A stretch of DNA of 10,845 nucleotides, taken from positions 1-10,845 of the forward strand of contig CAMOXE010000082.1 of the NCBI GenBank assembly GCA_946628865.1, in the 5' to 3' direction. Under the pieces are notes generated by a model that had not been told where the DNA came from, did no database searches, and saw only the letters and a program-made list of their open reading frames with translations. Position 1 is the stretch's first letter; each line of letters begins with the position of its first letter. This DNA is from an uncultured Clostridia bacterium. Lineage in GTDB: Bacteria; Bacillota; Clostridia; Christensenellales; Borkfalkiaceae. The position numbers and the translations under genes are program-made. This document shows positions 1-5,617 of this stretch, in pieces.

Positions 1-26
1 GAATTTAAAAACCGATTTTTGTAATC

Positions 27-55
27 ATTATAGCACAAAAGCATTTCTTTGTAAA
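27..55 (-). promoter_or_regulatory. Leftward sigma-A type promoter leaving the window
   Basis: On the minus strand TTTACA (50-55) and TATAAT (27-32) are separated by exactly 17 bases, with a TG one base upstream of the -10 (extended -10). Transcription would start near position 20 and run off the left edge, so it should serve a gene outside the window. A leftward terminator lies just upstream at 94-124, as expected for a boundary between two transcription units. Confidence 0.7.
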
Positions 56-93
56 ATAAAATACTAATTATTCGCTCGTTTTATATGCTGCCG

Positions 94-124
94 AAAAAAA
101 CGCTTTGTTTTATACGGAAAGCGT
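94..124 (-). terminator. Intrinsic terminator, leftward
   Basis: Read on the minus strand, ACGCTTT and AAAGCGT (118-124 and 100-106) pair around an 11-base loop and are followed by a run of seven T (94-100). It could end any transcript coming leftward from the GH2 gene through the repeat array. Bases 125-270 between it and the array show no convincing gene; only chance-like short frames are present. Confidence 0.55.
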
Positions 125-270
125 CTTGAGATCTTTAATTTACGGCTCAAAATCGTTACGCTAAAACATGAAAAATCCGTCGAGAAAATCAATGAGTTCG
201 CAGTAAATGCGGTTTGCCGTTTTTAAAAGCGTGAACAACTGTAAGATTATCGTTCCGCTCAAACGCATGG

Positions 271-574
271 TGGCAAGCGCCCGCCCTTTATTATATAATC
301 TCGATAGTTTGCCGAAACCCCTTAAGGGGGCCCCTCGGCAAGACGCCGACTTTCAGTCGGACGTTCGGGCGACAAGCGCCCGCCTATTCTCTGCACCACG
401 AAAAAAGACAGGTTATACCTGCCCTACGGAGATAGTTTGCCGTTTCCCGCCAAAGCGGGAGCCCCTCGGCAAGACGCCGACTTTCAGTCGGACGTTCGGG
501 CGGCAAGCGTCCGCCCTTTATTATATAATCTCGATAGTTTGCCGAAACCCCTCAAGGGAGCCCCTCGGCAAGAC
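271..574 (+). repeat. Left array of ~100-base palindromic repeat units
   Basis: The array has a partial tail (271-302), two full units (303-430 and 431-532) and a partial head (533-574), in the same orientation as the array at 4211-4773. A full unit contains, in order: the start GATAGTTTGCCG; a two-level hairpin with TTGCCGA/TCGGCAA outer arms and a CCCCTTAAGGGG-like inner stem; a CCGACT-TTC-AGTCGG hairpin; a GGGCG/CGCCC hairpin; and an AT-rich tail ending TTATTATATAATCTC. Unit 303-430 has a different, longer tail with the segment CACCACGAAAAAAGACAGG (394-412), which matches the arm next to tRNA-Ala. There are no variable spacers and no unit-length reading frame, so this is neither CRISPR nor coding. 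Confidence 0.85.
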
Positions 575-590
575 CCTACTGTCCCCCTTG

Positions 591-732
591 AATAACGAAC
601 GACGTTATTTTGGAGACCTGCCTTTTTGCTTTTGGCGGGACGTCGGCTCGTTACAAAATCCGCTCGCGGATTTTGAGCGCACGTCCGACCTTCGGTCGGC
701 GTCTTGCACGATGTGTTCCGCTTTTGCGGAAC
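591..732. repeat. Tract of consecutive short hairpins after the GH2 gene
   Basis: Four perfect inverted repeats lie in ~140 bases: AATAACG/CGTTATT (591-609), CAAAATCCGC/GCGGATTTTG with a 2-base loop (654-675), CCGACC-TTC-GGTCGG (685-699) and GTTCCGC-TTTT-GCGGAAC (715-732). None is followed by a convincing T-run. The stretch 682-706, CGTCCGACC...GTCGGCGTCTTGC, is a diverged inverted copy of the middle hairpin of the repeat family in the flanking array. The tract therefore looks like degraded or alternative modules of the same palindromic family. It could also slow or end leftward GH2 transcription. Confidence 0.6.
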
Positions 733-775
733 GCGATACGCCTTGCGGGCGTGACGGTTGCTTTTATTTCCGTTT

Positions 776-2485
776 TTATTCCCGATCTTCTATCGCCGCT
801 TTGCGGGAAAAGATCGGGCGGATCTTTTCCGCGGGGAATTTCGCTTTGCGGTCGTAGGTGTAAAGTCCGTTCTGTTCCTGTTCCACGTCGGTAAGTTGAG
901 TATAGCAGAACGCGAACATTTTCGGATTGTCCAAAAGGGCGTCGGTAAGTCCTTTAAGCCGCGACAAAAACTCTTCTTTCGTTTCGGGCGCGTTTCCGTA
1001 TCCCCAGCCCGCCTTGTCGTCCGTCCAGCGGATTCCGCCGTATTCGCTTATAAATATCGGCATACCTTTTACGTATTTCTGTCTTTCGGGGAACTTGCCT
1101 TTATACGTTCCATCGGTCTTCAAAGGCTCGTAGCGCGCCGCGAAAGTTTCGGGATTCTGATCGTAGTCGTGTTCGTCGTATATATCCGTTTCGACGTGGA
1201 AGCAACCGCTCGTGTCTATGCACGGTCTCGTATTGTCGAGCGCTTTCGTCGTTCTGTAAATTATCCGTATCACTTCGTCGTTCTGCCGTCTGCCCACGAA
1301 GTCCCAAGTTTCGTTGAAGGGACACCAGCCTATTATCGCGGGATGATTGAAATCCCTGTCGAGCGTTTCTTCCCACTCGGGCAGCATATACGAAAGAGCG
1401 TCGAAACGCGAATAGTCGAGTCCCCAGCAGGGATATTCGCCCCAGACGATATAGCCTTTTTTATCGCAGTGGTATAAAAATCTTTCCTCGAATACTTTTT
1501 GGTGGAGTCTCGCGCCGTTGAAACCCATCGCGATAGAACGATCTATATCGAGTTCGAGTTCCCTGTCGCTCGGCGCGGTGTATATTCCGTCGGGATAAAA
1601 GCCCTGATCGAGAACGAGCCGCTGGAACACCGATTTTTCGTTGATAAGGAATTTATATCCGTCGAGACGGACGTTCCGCAAGCCGAAATAACTCTTTATT
1701 TTATCCTGTCCGAAAGTTATATTCACGTCGTAAAGATTGCCTTTTCCTACTTCCCACAAGACTTTTTCTTTAAGGGGAACAGTGAGCGTGGTCACGCCGC
1801 TCGCGGATTTTACGGTCGCGCCGCCCGTCTTTCTGCCGCCGAAAGAAGTGTTTACCGACAGATCCGCGCGTCCTTCGAGTTCGGCGACGACGGTCAGAGT
1901 TCCCGCGTTCGCGTCGGGAAGGTATTTTACCTTTTTCACGTAAGTTTCGGGCGTGAATTCGAGCCATACCGTCTGCCATATCCCCGTCGTTCTCGTATAA
2001 TAGCAACCGTAAGAATTATATCTCGTCGATTGCTTTCCCGTCGGTACGAGCGGATCTCTCGTATCGTCTTTTGCGTTCACGGTAATATCGTTTTCCCCCT
2101 CGCGGACGAAATCGGTTATCTCAAACGAGAAAGAGGAATAACCGCCGACGTGTTTGCCGACGAAATTCCCGTTTATATACACGAACGCCTTATGATCGAC
2201 CGCGCCGAAACGGATAAAAGTCCTGCCGCGCAGATTTTCGGCGGTAAGAGTGAATTTTCTCTTGTACCAGACCGAGGACATAAAGTCTTTATTGCCTATT
2301 CCCGAAAGTTCGCTTTCGGGGCAGAACGGTACGTTTATCCTGTTTTTCAGTTTCGCCGTTTCTTCAAAGAGTTTTCTTTCCTCGCCGCTGTTGCCCTCGT
2401 CAACGGCGAATTCCCATTTTCCGTTGAGGTTTTTCCAAGTCTTTCTCTCGAACTGCGGTTTCGGATGTTCTTGTCTGTAAATCAT
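776..2485 (-). CDS. Glycoside hydrolase family 2 beta-glycosidase
   Basis: A 569-residue protein of the GH2 family (beta-galactosidase/beta-glucuronidase type), which removes terminal beta-linked sugars with retention of configuration. The order is an N-terminal sugar-binding jelly roll (about 10-180), an Ig-like sandwich (about 180-275) and a TIM barrel (about 276-555). The acid/base is Glu392 in the NE pair of CPFNETWDF; the nucleophile is Glu481 in FISEYGG. Both catalytic residues are present and the length suits compact GH2 enzymes, so it should be active. There is no signal peptide, so it is probably cytoplasmic and acts on imported oligosaccharides. The start at 2485 follows a promoter at 2536-2564; the only Shine-Dalgarno-like AAGGA lies about 13 bases upstream, which is far. 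A divergent AraC-type gene is the obvious regulator candidate. Substrate cannot be assigned from sequence. Confidence 0.93.
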   Translation of the reverse strand: MIYRQEHPKPQFERKTWKNLNGKWEFAVDEGNSGEERKLFEETAKLKNRINVPFCPESELSGIGNKDFMSSVWYKRKFTLTAENLRGRTFIRFGAVDHKAFVYINGNFVGKHVGGYSSFSFEITDFVREGENDITVNAKDDTRDPLVPTGKQSTRYNSYGCYYTRTTGIWQTVWLEFTPETYVKKVKYLPDANAGTLTVVAELEGRADLSVNTSFGGRKTGGATVKSASGVTTLTVPLKEKVLWEVGKGNLYDVNITFGQDKIKSYFGLRNVRLDGYKFLINEKSVFQRLVLDQGFYPDGIYTAPSDRELELDIDRSIAMGFNGARLHQKVFEERFLYHCDKKGYIVWGEYPCWGLDYSRFDALSYMLPEWEETLDRDFNHPAIIGWCPFNETWDFVGRRQNDEVIRIIYRTTKALDNTRPCIDTSGCFHVETDIYDEHDYDQNPETFAARYEPLKTDGTYKGKFPERQKYVKGMPIFISEYGGIRWTDDKAGWGYGNAPETKEEFLSRLKGLTDALLDNPKMFAFCYTQLTDVEQEQNGLYTYDRKAKFPAEKIRPIFSRKAAIEDRE

Positions 2486-2514
2486 TTTCTTATAACTATC
2501 CTTTTATTTTATCC

Positions 2515-2528
2515 GCGGACGTATCCGC
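2515..2528. promoter_or_regulatory. Operator-like inverted repeat at the GH2 transcription start
   Basis: GCGGA-CGTA-TCCGC is a perfect 5-base inverted repeat lying just downstream of the GH2 -10 box, over the expected start of transcription. ATCCGC also occurs twice in direct order 12 bases apart (2511 and 2523). It could be a binding site for the divergent regulator or a short hairpin in the GH2 leader. The half site recurs at 3476-3496. Confidence 0.3.
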
Positions 2529-2535
2529 CGTTTTT

Positions 2536-2564
2536 ATTATACCTTTTTGAAAAAGTAAAAACAA
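2536..2564 (-). promoter_or_regulatory. Promoter of the GH2 gene
   Basis: Minus-strand TTGTTT (2559-2564), a 17-base spacer and TATAAT (2536-2541). The start point would be near 2529, giving a leader of about 45 bases before the ATG at 2485. It lies back to back with the regulator promoter at 2585-2614, so one bound protein could influence both. Confidence 0.65.
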
Positions 2565-2584
2565 TGATTTATTTTTCTTTTTAA

Positions 2585-2614
2585 TTGACATATCCTACTG
2601 TTTTGATTTATAAT
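2585..2614 (+). promoter_or_regulatory. Consensus promoter of the AraC-type regulator
   Basis: A perfect TTGACA (2585-2590), an 18-base spacer and a perfect TATAAT (2609-2614). The ATG follows the -10 box after only six bases, so the predicted start of transcription falls on the ATG itself and the message should be leaderless. The TTG inside the -35 box also opens the same frame, but it cannot be the start codon because it lies upstream of the transcription start. Confidence 0.8.
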
Positions 2615-2620
2615 TTAATT

Positions 2621-3415
2621 ATGAAAACGACGGTTTATTCGGCAAGACACGCCTATCCCGAAAGGGAAGGTTTCACGATAGACAGAAAAAACGGGCATCC
2701 GCAATATACTTTTCTGCATTTTTTCAATCCCGTGGGAATAGAGACGGGCGGGAAGAGGGAAAAGACTTTCCGTCACGCCTGCGTGATATATACGCCTTCA
2801 GAGCCGCAGTATTTTAAAAGCGAAGTTCCGCTCGTTCACGACTGGATGCACTTTTTTTGCGAAGAAGAATACCTTTCCTCTTTCGGCGTTCCTTTAAACG
2901 AGGTGTTTTATCCCGCGGGAACGGATTTTATTACGGCAAGGATAAAGAGGATAGAATACGAACTGTATTCTTCCGCGTGGGGCGGGGAAATAGTCGTAAA
3001 TTCGGAATTTGCGGAATTGTTCGTGGACTTAAAGCGGGCGTGTTCCGAAAAAAAAGCCGATCCCGTAAACCGCGAAACGGAAGAGAGATTTTCGTATCTT
3101 CGGCGAAAATTTTTTTCCGAGCCGTCAAAATACGGAACTATCGCCGAAATGGCGAACGAGGCTGGGCTTTCCCCTTCTCGGTTTTTCACCGTTTACAGGT
3201 CGGTTTTCGGCACGTCGCCTATAAACGACCTTATCGCGGCGCGGATAGAGGCGGCGAAAAACCTCTTGCTCGCGGGCAACGACAAGATAGAGAGCATAGC
3301 GTATTTTCTCGGTTACGAAAACGCGGCGCATTTTATAAGGCAGTTCAAAAAGGCGGTCGGAGTGCCGCCGGGGGAATACAGAAAGGCGGGAATAGCCGAG
3401 CGCCGACGGGATTGA
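2621..3415 (+). CDS. AraC family transcriptional regulator
   Basis: A 264-residue regulator in the AraC/XylS family. Residues 1 to about 135 form a poorly conserved cupin-like ligand-sensing domain. The C-terminal ~100 residues carry two helix-turn-helix motifs: TIAEMANEAGLSPSRFFTVY (about 173-192) and the family signature region around IESIAYFLGYENAAHFIRQF (223-242), ending GVPPGEYRK. I chose ATG 2621 because the only upstream in-frame start (TTG 2585) lies inside the -35 box. No Shine-Dalgarno sequence is present, which fits a leaderless message. It is divergent from the GH2 gene and upstream of a GH78 remnant in the same direction, so it probably controls glycoside use; the ligand is unknown. 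Confidence 0.93.
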   Translation: MKTTVYSARHAYPEREGFTIDRKNGHPQYTFLHFFNPVGIETGGKREKTFRHACVIYTPSEPQYFKSEVPLVHDWMHFFCEEEYLSSFGVPLNEVFYPAGTDFITARIKRIEYELYSSAWGGEIVVNSEFAELFVDLKRACSEKKADPVNRETEERFSYLRRKFFSEPSKYGTIAEMANEAGLSPSRFFTVYRSVFGTSPINDLIAARIEAAKNLLLAGNDKIESIAYFLGYENAAHFIRQFKKAVGVPPGEYRKAGIAERRRD

Positions 3416-3423
3416 CCGTCGGC
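3402..3423 (+). terminator. Hairpin spanning the stop codon of the AraC-type gene
   Basis: GCCGACGG and CCGTCGGC form a perfect 8-base stem around GATTGA, with the TGA stop inside the loop. No T-run follows, so it is not a standard intrinsic terminator. It may stabilise the 3' end or act as a weak termination or pause site. Confidence 0.35.
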
Positions 3424-3475
3424 ATATACGCTTATCTGTTGAAACGGGGCCGAGCGGAGGAATAAAACTTCAGAG

Positions 3476-3496
3476 AGCGGAAATTTCAAGTCCGCT
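3476..3496. promoter_or_regulatory. Inverted repeat AGCGGA-N9-TCCGCT
   Basis: A perfect 6-base inverted repeat in the spacer before the rhamnosidase remnant. It shares the GCGGA/TCCGC half sites with the element at the GH2 start, but has 9 rather than 4 bases between them. It may be a relic of shared control of the two glycosidase genes. Otherwise the 3424-3600 spacer shows no gene. Confidence 0.2.
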
Positions 3497-3600
3497 ACGA
3501 TCGGATAGTTACGTAAAGCTAAAACGTTTATTCGATCGGGTCGGAAGGGTTATATGAAAAATCGGTTTTTAAAAATTTTTCGATACAACCGTTAAATATC

Positions 3601-3629
3601 TTGCATTGAACACACATATTTTATATAAT
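3601..3629 (+). promoter_or_regulatory. Promoter of the rhamnosidase remnant
   Basis: TTGCAT (3601-3606), 17 bases, TATAAT (3624-3629). The ATG is at 3639, so the predicted transcript begins 0 to 3 bases before the start codon. An AAGG at 3631-3634 would lie upstream of the transcription start and so cannot act as a ribosome-binding site. Confidence 0.7.
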
Positions 3630-3638
3630 TAAGGTATT

Positions 3639-4209
3639 ATGGATAAAGTTATAAAAGGAAAGTGGCTCGGATATTACGAGAAAAGCGAAGAATACGATGA
3701 AAAAAAGTACGGTTCGCCCGCACCTTATTTTCGTAAAGAAGTTACGGTAAAAAAGCGTGGAATCTGCGGTGCTTAAAATAGCCGCGCTTGGCTGGTTCAA
3801 AGCCATTATCAACGGGACGGAAATAACGGCAGGCGAAGTATTTACCATGCCGTGGACGGATTACAATAAAAGTATAGAATATTCCGTTTACTGTATTACG
3901 GATCTTGTGAAAGAGGAAAACGCATTTGCGGTCGTTCTCGGAAACGGTTGGGCATGCGGCTCGGAAGTATGGGGCGCGGCGACAAAGTATTACGGAGTAA
4001 ACAATCCCGCATTTATTGCGGAAATAACTTTGACTTATAAGGATAAAACGAGCGAAAGTTTCCCGACGGACGAAAGTTGGAAAGCGAATACGGGAGAGAT
4101 AATATATAACGACCTTATGCACGGGGAATACGTCGACGCGAGAAAATCTCTTGGAGATTTCGGAGTTTTCGGATACGACGACAAGAGTTGGAAATCCCCC
4201 GGGATATAG
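3639..4209 (+). pseudogene. Truncated, frameshifted alpha-L-rhamnosidase (GH78) 5' fragment
   Basis: Two adjacent frames together make the N-terminal part of a bacterial alpha-L-rhamnosidase. Frame one (3639-3776) reads MDKVIKGKWLGYYEKSEEYD and on to APYFRKEVTVKK, then stops. Frame two continues with ESAVLKIAALGWFKAIINGT, MPWTDYNKSIEY, GNGWACGSEVWG, TDESWKANTGEIIYNDLMHG and EYVDAR, matching the usual order of the rhamnosidase N-terminal domain. The break lies at an A6 run (3749-3754); five A would restore VKSVESA. Only about 190 of a usual ~850-900 residues remain: the catalytic barrel is missing and the frame ends at a TAG beside the repeat array. It cannot make a rhamnosidase. A retained promoter suggests recent decay. 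Single-base homopolymer error could explain the frameshift but not the truncation. Confidence 0.85.
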
Positions 4210-4210
4210 G

Positions 4211-4766
4211 GTTTTGCCGTTTCCCGCAAAAGCGGGAGCCCCTCGGCAAGACGCCGACTTTCAGTCGGACGTTCGGGCGGCAAGCGCCTCGCCCTTTATT
4301 ATATAATCTCGATAGTTTGCCGAAACCCCTTAAGGGGTCCCCTCGGCAAGACGCCGACTTTCAGTCGGGCGTTCGGGCGGCAAGCGCCTCGCCCTTTATT
4401 ATATAATCTTGATAGTTTGCCGAAACCCCTTAAGGGGTCCCCTCGGCAAGACGCCGACTTTCAGTCGGACGTTCGGGCGACAAGCGCCCGCCCTTTATTA
4501 TATAATCGCGATAGTTTGCCGAAACCCCTTAAGGGGTCCCCTCGGCAAGACGCCGACTTTCAGTCGGGCGTTCGGGCGGCAAGCGCCCGCCTATTCTCTG
4601 CACCACGAAAAAAGACAGGTTATACCTGCCCTACGGAGATAGTTTGCCGTTTCCCGCCAAAGCGGGAGCCCCTCGGCAAGATTTTCGCTTCGCTCAAATG
4701 CGGGCGACAAGCGCCCGCCTATTCTCTGCACCACGAAAAAAGACAGGTTATACCTGTCTTTTTTCG

Positions 4767-4773
<7 letters not shown>
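4211..4773 (+). repeat. Right array of palindromic repeat units ending at tRNA-Ala
   Basis: Five head-to-tail units start at about 4211, 4311, 4411, 4510 and 4638, with lengths near 100, 100, 99, 128 and 136. Each begins GATAGTTTGCCG (the first lacks GATAG). The inner stem is either CCCCTTAAGGGG or CCCGC/GCGGG. The last two units have the longer tail with CACCACGAAAAAAGACAGG. In the last unit the CCGACT hairpin is replaced by ATTTTCGCTTCGCTCAAATG. The final unit abuts the tRNA-Ala 3' end, where GGAGATAG of the acceptor strand (4771-4778) stands in for the start of the next unit. Units are near identical, which points to recent amplification or gene conversion. Confidence 0.88.
4729..4771 (-). 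terminator. Terminator of tRNA-Ala, a perfect 19-base-pair palindrome
   Basis: CACCACGAAAAAAGACAGG, a TTATA loop and its exact complement form a 43-base palindrome. Read leftward it gives a GACAGG/CCTGTC stem followed by six T, a good intrinsic terminator; the same holds rightward, so it is bidirectional. The right arm includes the encoded CCA end of tRNA-Ala, and the left arm is an inverted copy of that end. Left-arm copies without the full right arm occur in repeat units at 394-421 and 4601-4628. Confidence 0.8.
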
Positions 4774-4842
<69 letters not shown>

Positions 4843-4848
4843 TCTTTC

Positions 4849-4870
4849 CGGCTCGGTATGCCCCGAGCCG
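4849..4870 (-). other. Hairpin between the cvpA-like gene and tRNA-Ala
   Basis: CGGCTCGG and CCGAGCCG form a perfect 8-base stem with a 6-base loop. It is followed leftward by GAAAGAG rather than T, so it is unlikely to be a strong terminator. It could protect the 3' end of the cvpA-like message after the tRNA is cut away. Confidence 0.5.
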
Positions 4871-4876
4871 TAGGTT

Positions 4877-5542
4877 TTATATTAAGTTCTTAAACGTATC
4901 GTTTAACGGATTGTGTTCGTATATAAGCCCGCTTATTACGCCCGCGGATATGTTTTCGTGCATTCCGTCTAATATCACCTCTATCGAGTGATTTACGTTT
5001 TTGTTGCCGTTTTCGCCGAGAACGTGCTTATATGTGTCCGTCGAGTTTAAACCGTGAACAACACCGAATATCGCAAGCGTTACCCCGCCTAATATCGCAA
5101 GATTGAACAAGCAACCCAATACGTTGTCGATTACTCTCCATACCACGAACTGACGGAGTTTGTTCAGCGGAACGCTTAAAATCTTGAAAATTATGCCTAA
5201 AAGCCAATAGGTCAAAACGTAACCGAGTATCGCAAACAATATCGCAAACGTAATAAACGCTAAGATCCTACACACCGTTATAAACGTTTCTTGCGTAAGC
5301 ATTTCGCCCAAGTTTACTTTGATATTTCCAAAGAAACCGACTACGCCGTCGGACATTACGGTAAGCCAGCCGAATTTATCCATCAGTATATACATGCCCG
5401 CCGCCGCGCCCGCCGCGCCGCCAAACGCGATCAGCGTCCTGAGTATATTGAACACCCAGTTCCCGCTTAAGCCCTTTTTGATTCCGAACCAAAATACGCA
5501 AAGAACCAAAATGACTAAAACGGCGTCTATTATAAAGAACAT
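4877..5542 (-). CDS. CvpA-like integral membrane protein
   Basis: A 221-residue hydrophobic protein. Membrane segments are visible at about 3-20, 34-53, 88-121 (probably two) and 139-163. The layout, with an N-terminal helix plus GIKKGLSG and the later VIDNVLGCLFNLAILGG, resembles the CvpA family (named for colicin V production), whose biochemical role is not settled. The Asp-N-hydrophobic-Gly pattern in the last segment is typical of the family. The start at 5542 is supported by a strong GGGAGG seven bases upstream and a promoter at 5572-5600. It lies 75 bases downstream of glnS with its own promoter and is followed by tRNA-Ala. The C-terminal ~55 residues are polar and probably outside the membrane. 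Family assignment is by pattern only. Confidence 0.65.
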   Translation of the reverse strand: MFFIIDAVLVILVLCVFWFGIKKGLSGNWVFNILRTLIAFGGAAGAAAGMYILMDKFGWLTVMSDGVVGFFGNIKVNLGEMLTQETFITVCRILAFITFAILFAILGYVLTYWLLGIIFKILSVPLNKLRQFVVWRVIDNVLGCLFNLAILGGVTLAIFGVVHGLNSTDTYKHVLGENGNKNVNHSIEVILDGMHENISAGVISGLIYEHNPLNDTFKNLI

Positions 5543-5571
5543 AGACTATCCTCCCATAACTATACGCATTG

Positions 5572-5600
5572 ATTATACAATAATTTGGCGTTTAAGTCAA
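5572..5600 (-). promoter_or_regulatory. Promoter of the cvpA-like gene and tRNA-Ala
   Basis: Minus-strand TTGACT (5595-5600), 17-base spacer, TATAAT (5572-5577). The start would be near 5565, giving a leader of about 23 bases with a GGGAGG ribosome-binding site. It begins only 17 bases after the glnS stop codon, and no terminator for glnS is visible, so glnS read-through may add to expression. Confidence 0.8.
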
Positions 5601-5617
5601 TACAATTTCAAATATTT

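Noticed and set aside
161..268. Minus-strand 35-codon frame starting at 268
   Set aside because: It begins inside a repeat-derived sequence, has no ribosome-binding site and shows no recognisable pattern.
280..310. Promoters from the TATAAT in each repeat unit
   Set aside because: TATTATATAATC is nearly self-complementary and gives a -10-like box on both strands, but no credible -35 lies 16-18 bases upstream on either.
271..574. CRISPR array
   Set aside because: Units of 100-128 bases abut with no unique spacers, each unit has several internal hairpins, and no cas genes are present.
758..1477. Long plus-strand frames opposite the GH2 gene
   Set aside because: They mirror the antisense of a clear GH2 gene with both catalytic motifs; no family motif or ribosome-binding site is seen.
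4201..4209. GGGATATAG at the rhamnosidase breakpoint resembling the tRNA-Ala 5' end
   Set aside because: Only nine bases match and in the opposite orientation to the tRNA gene; chance is a sufficient explanation.
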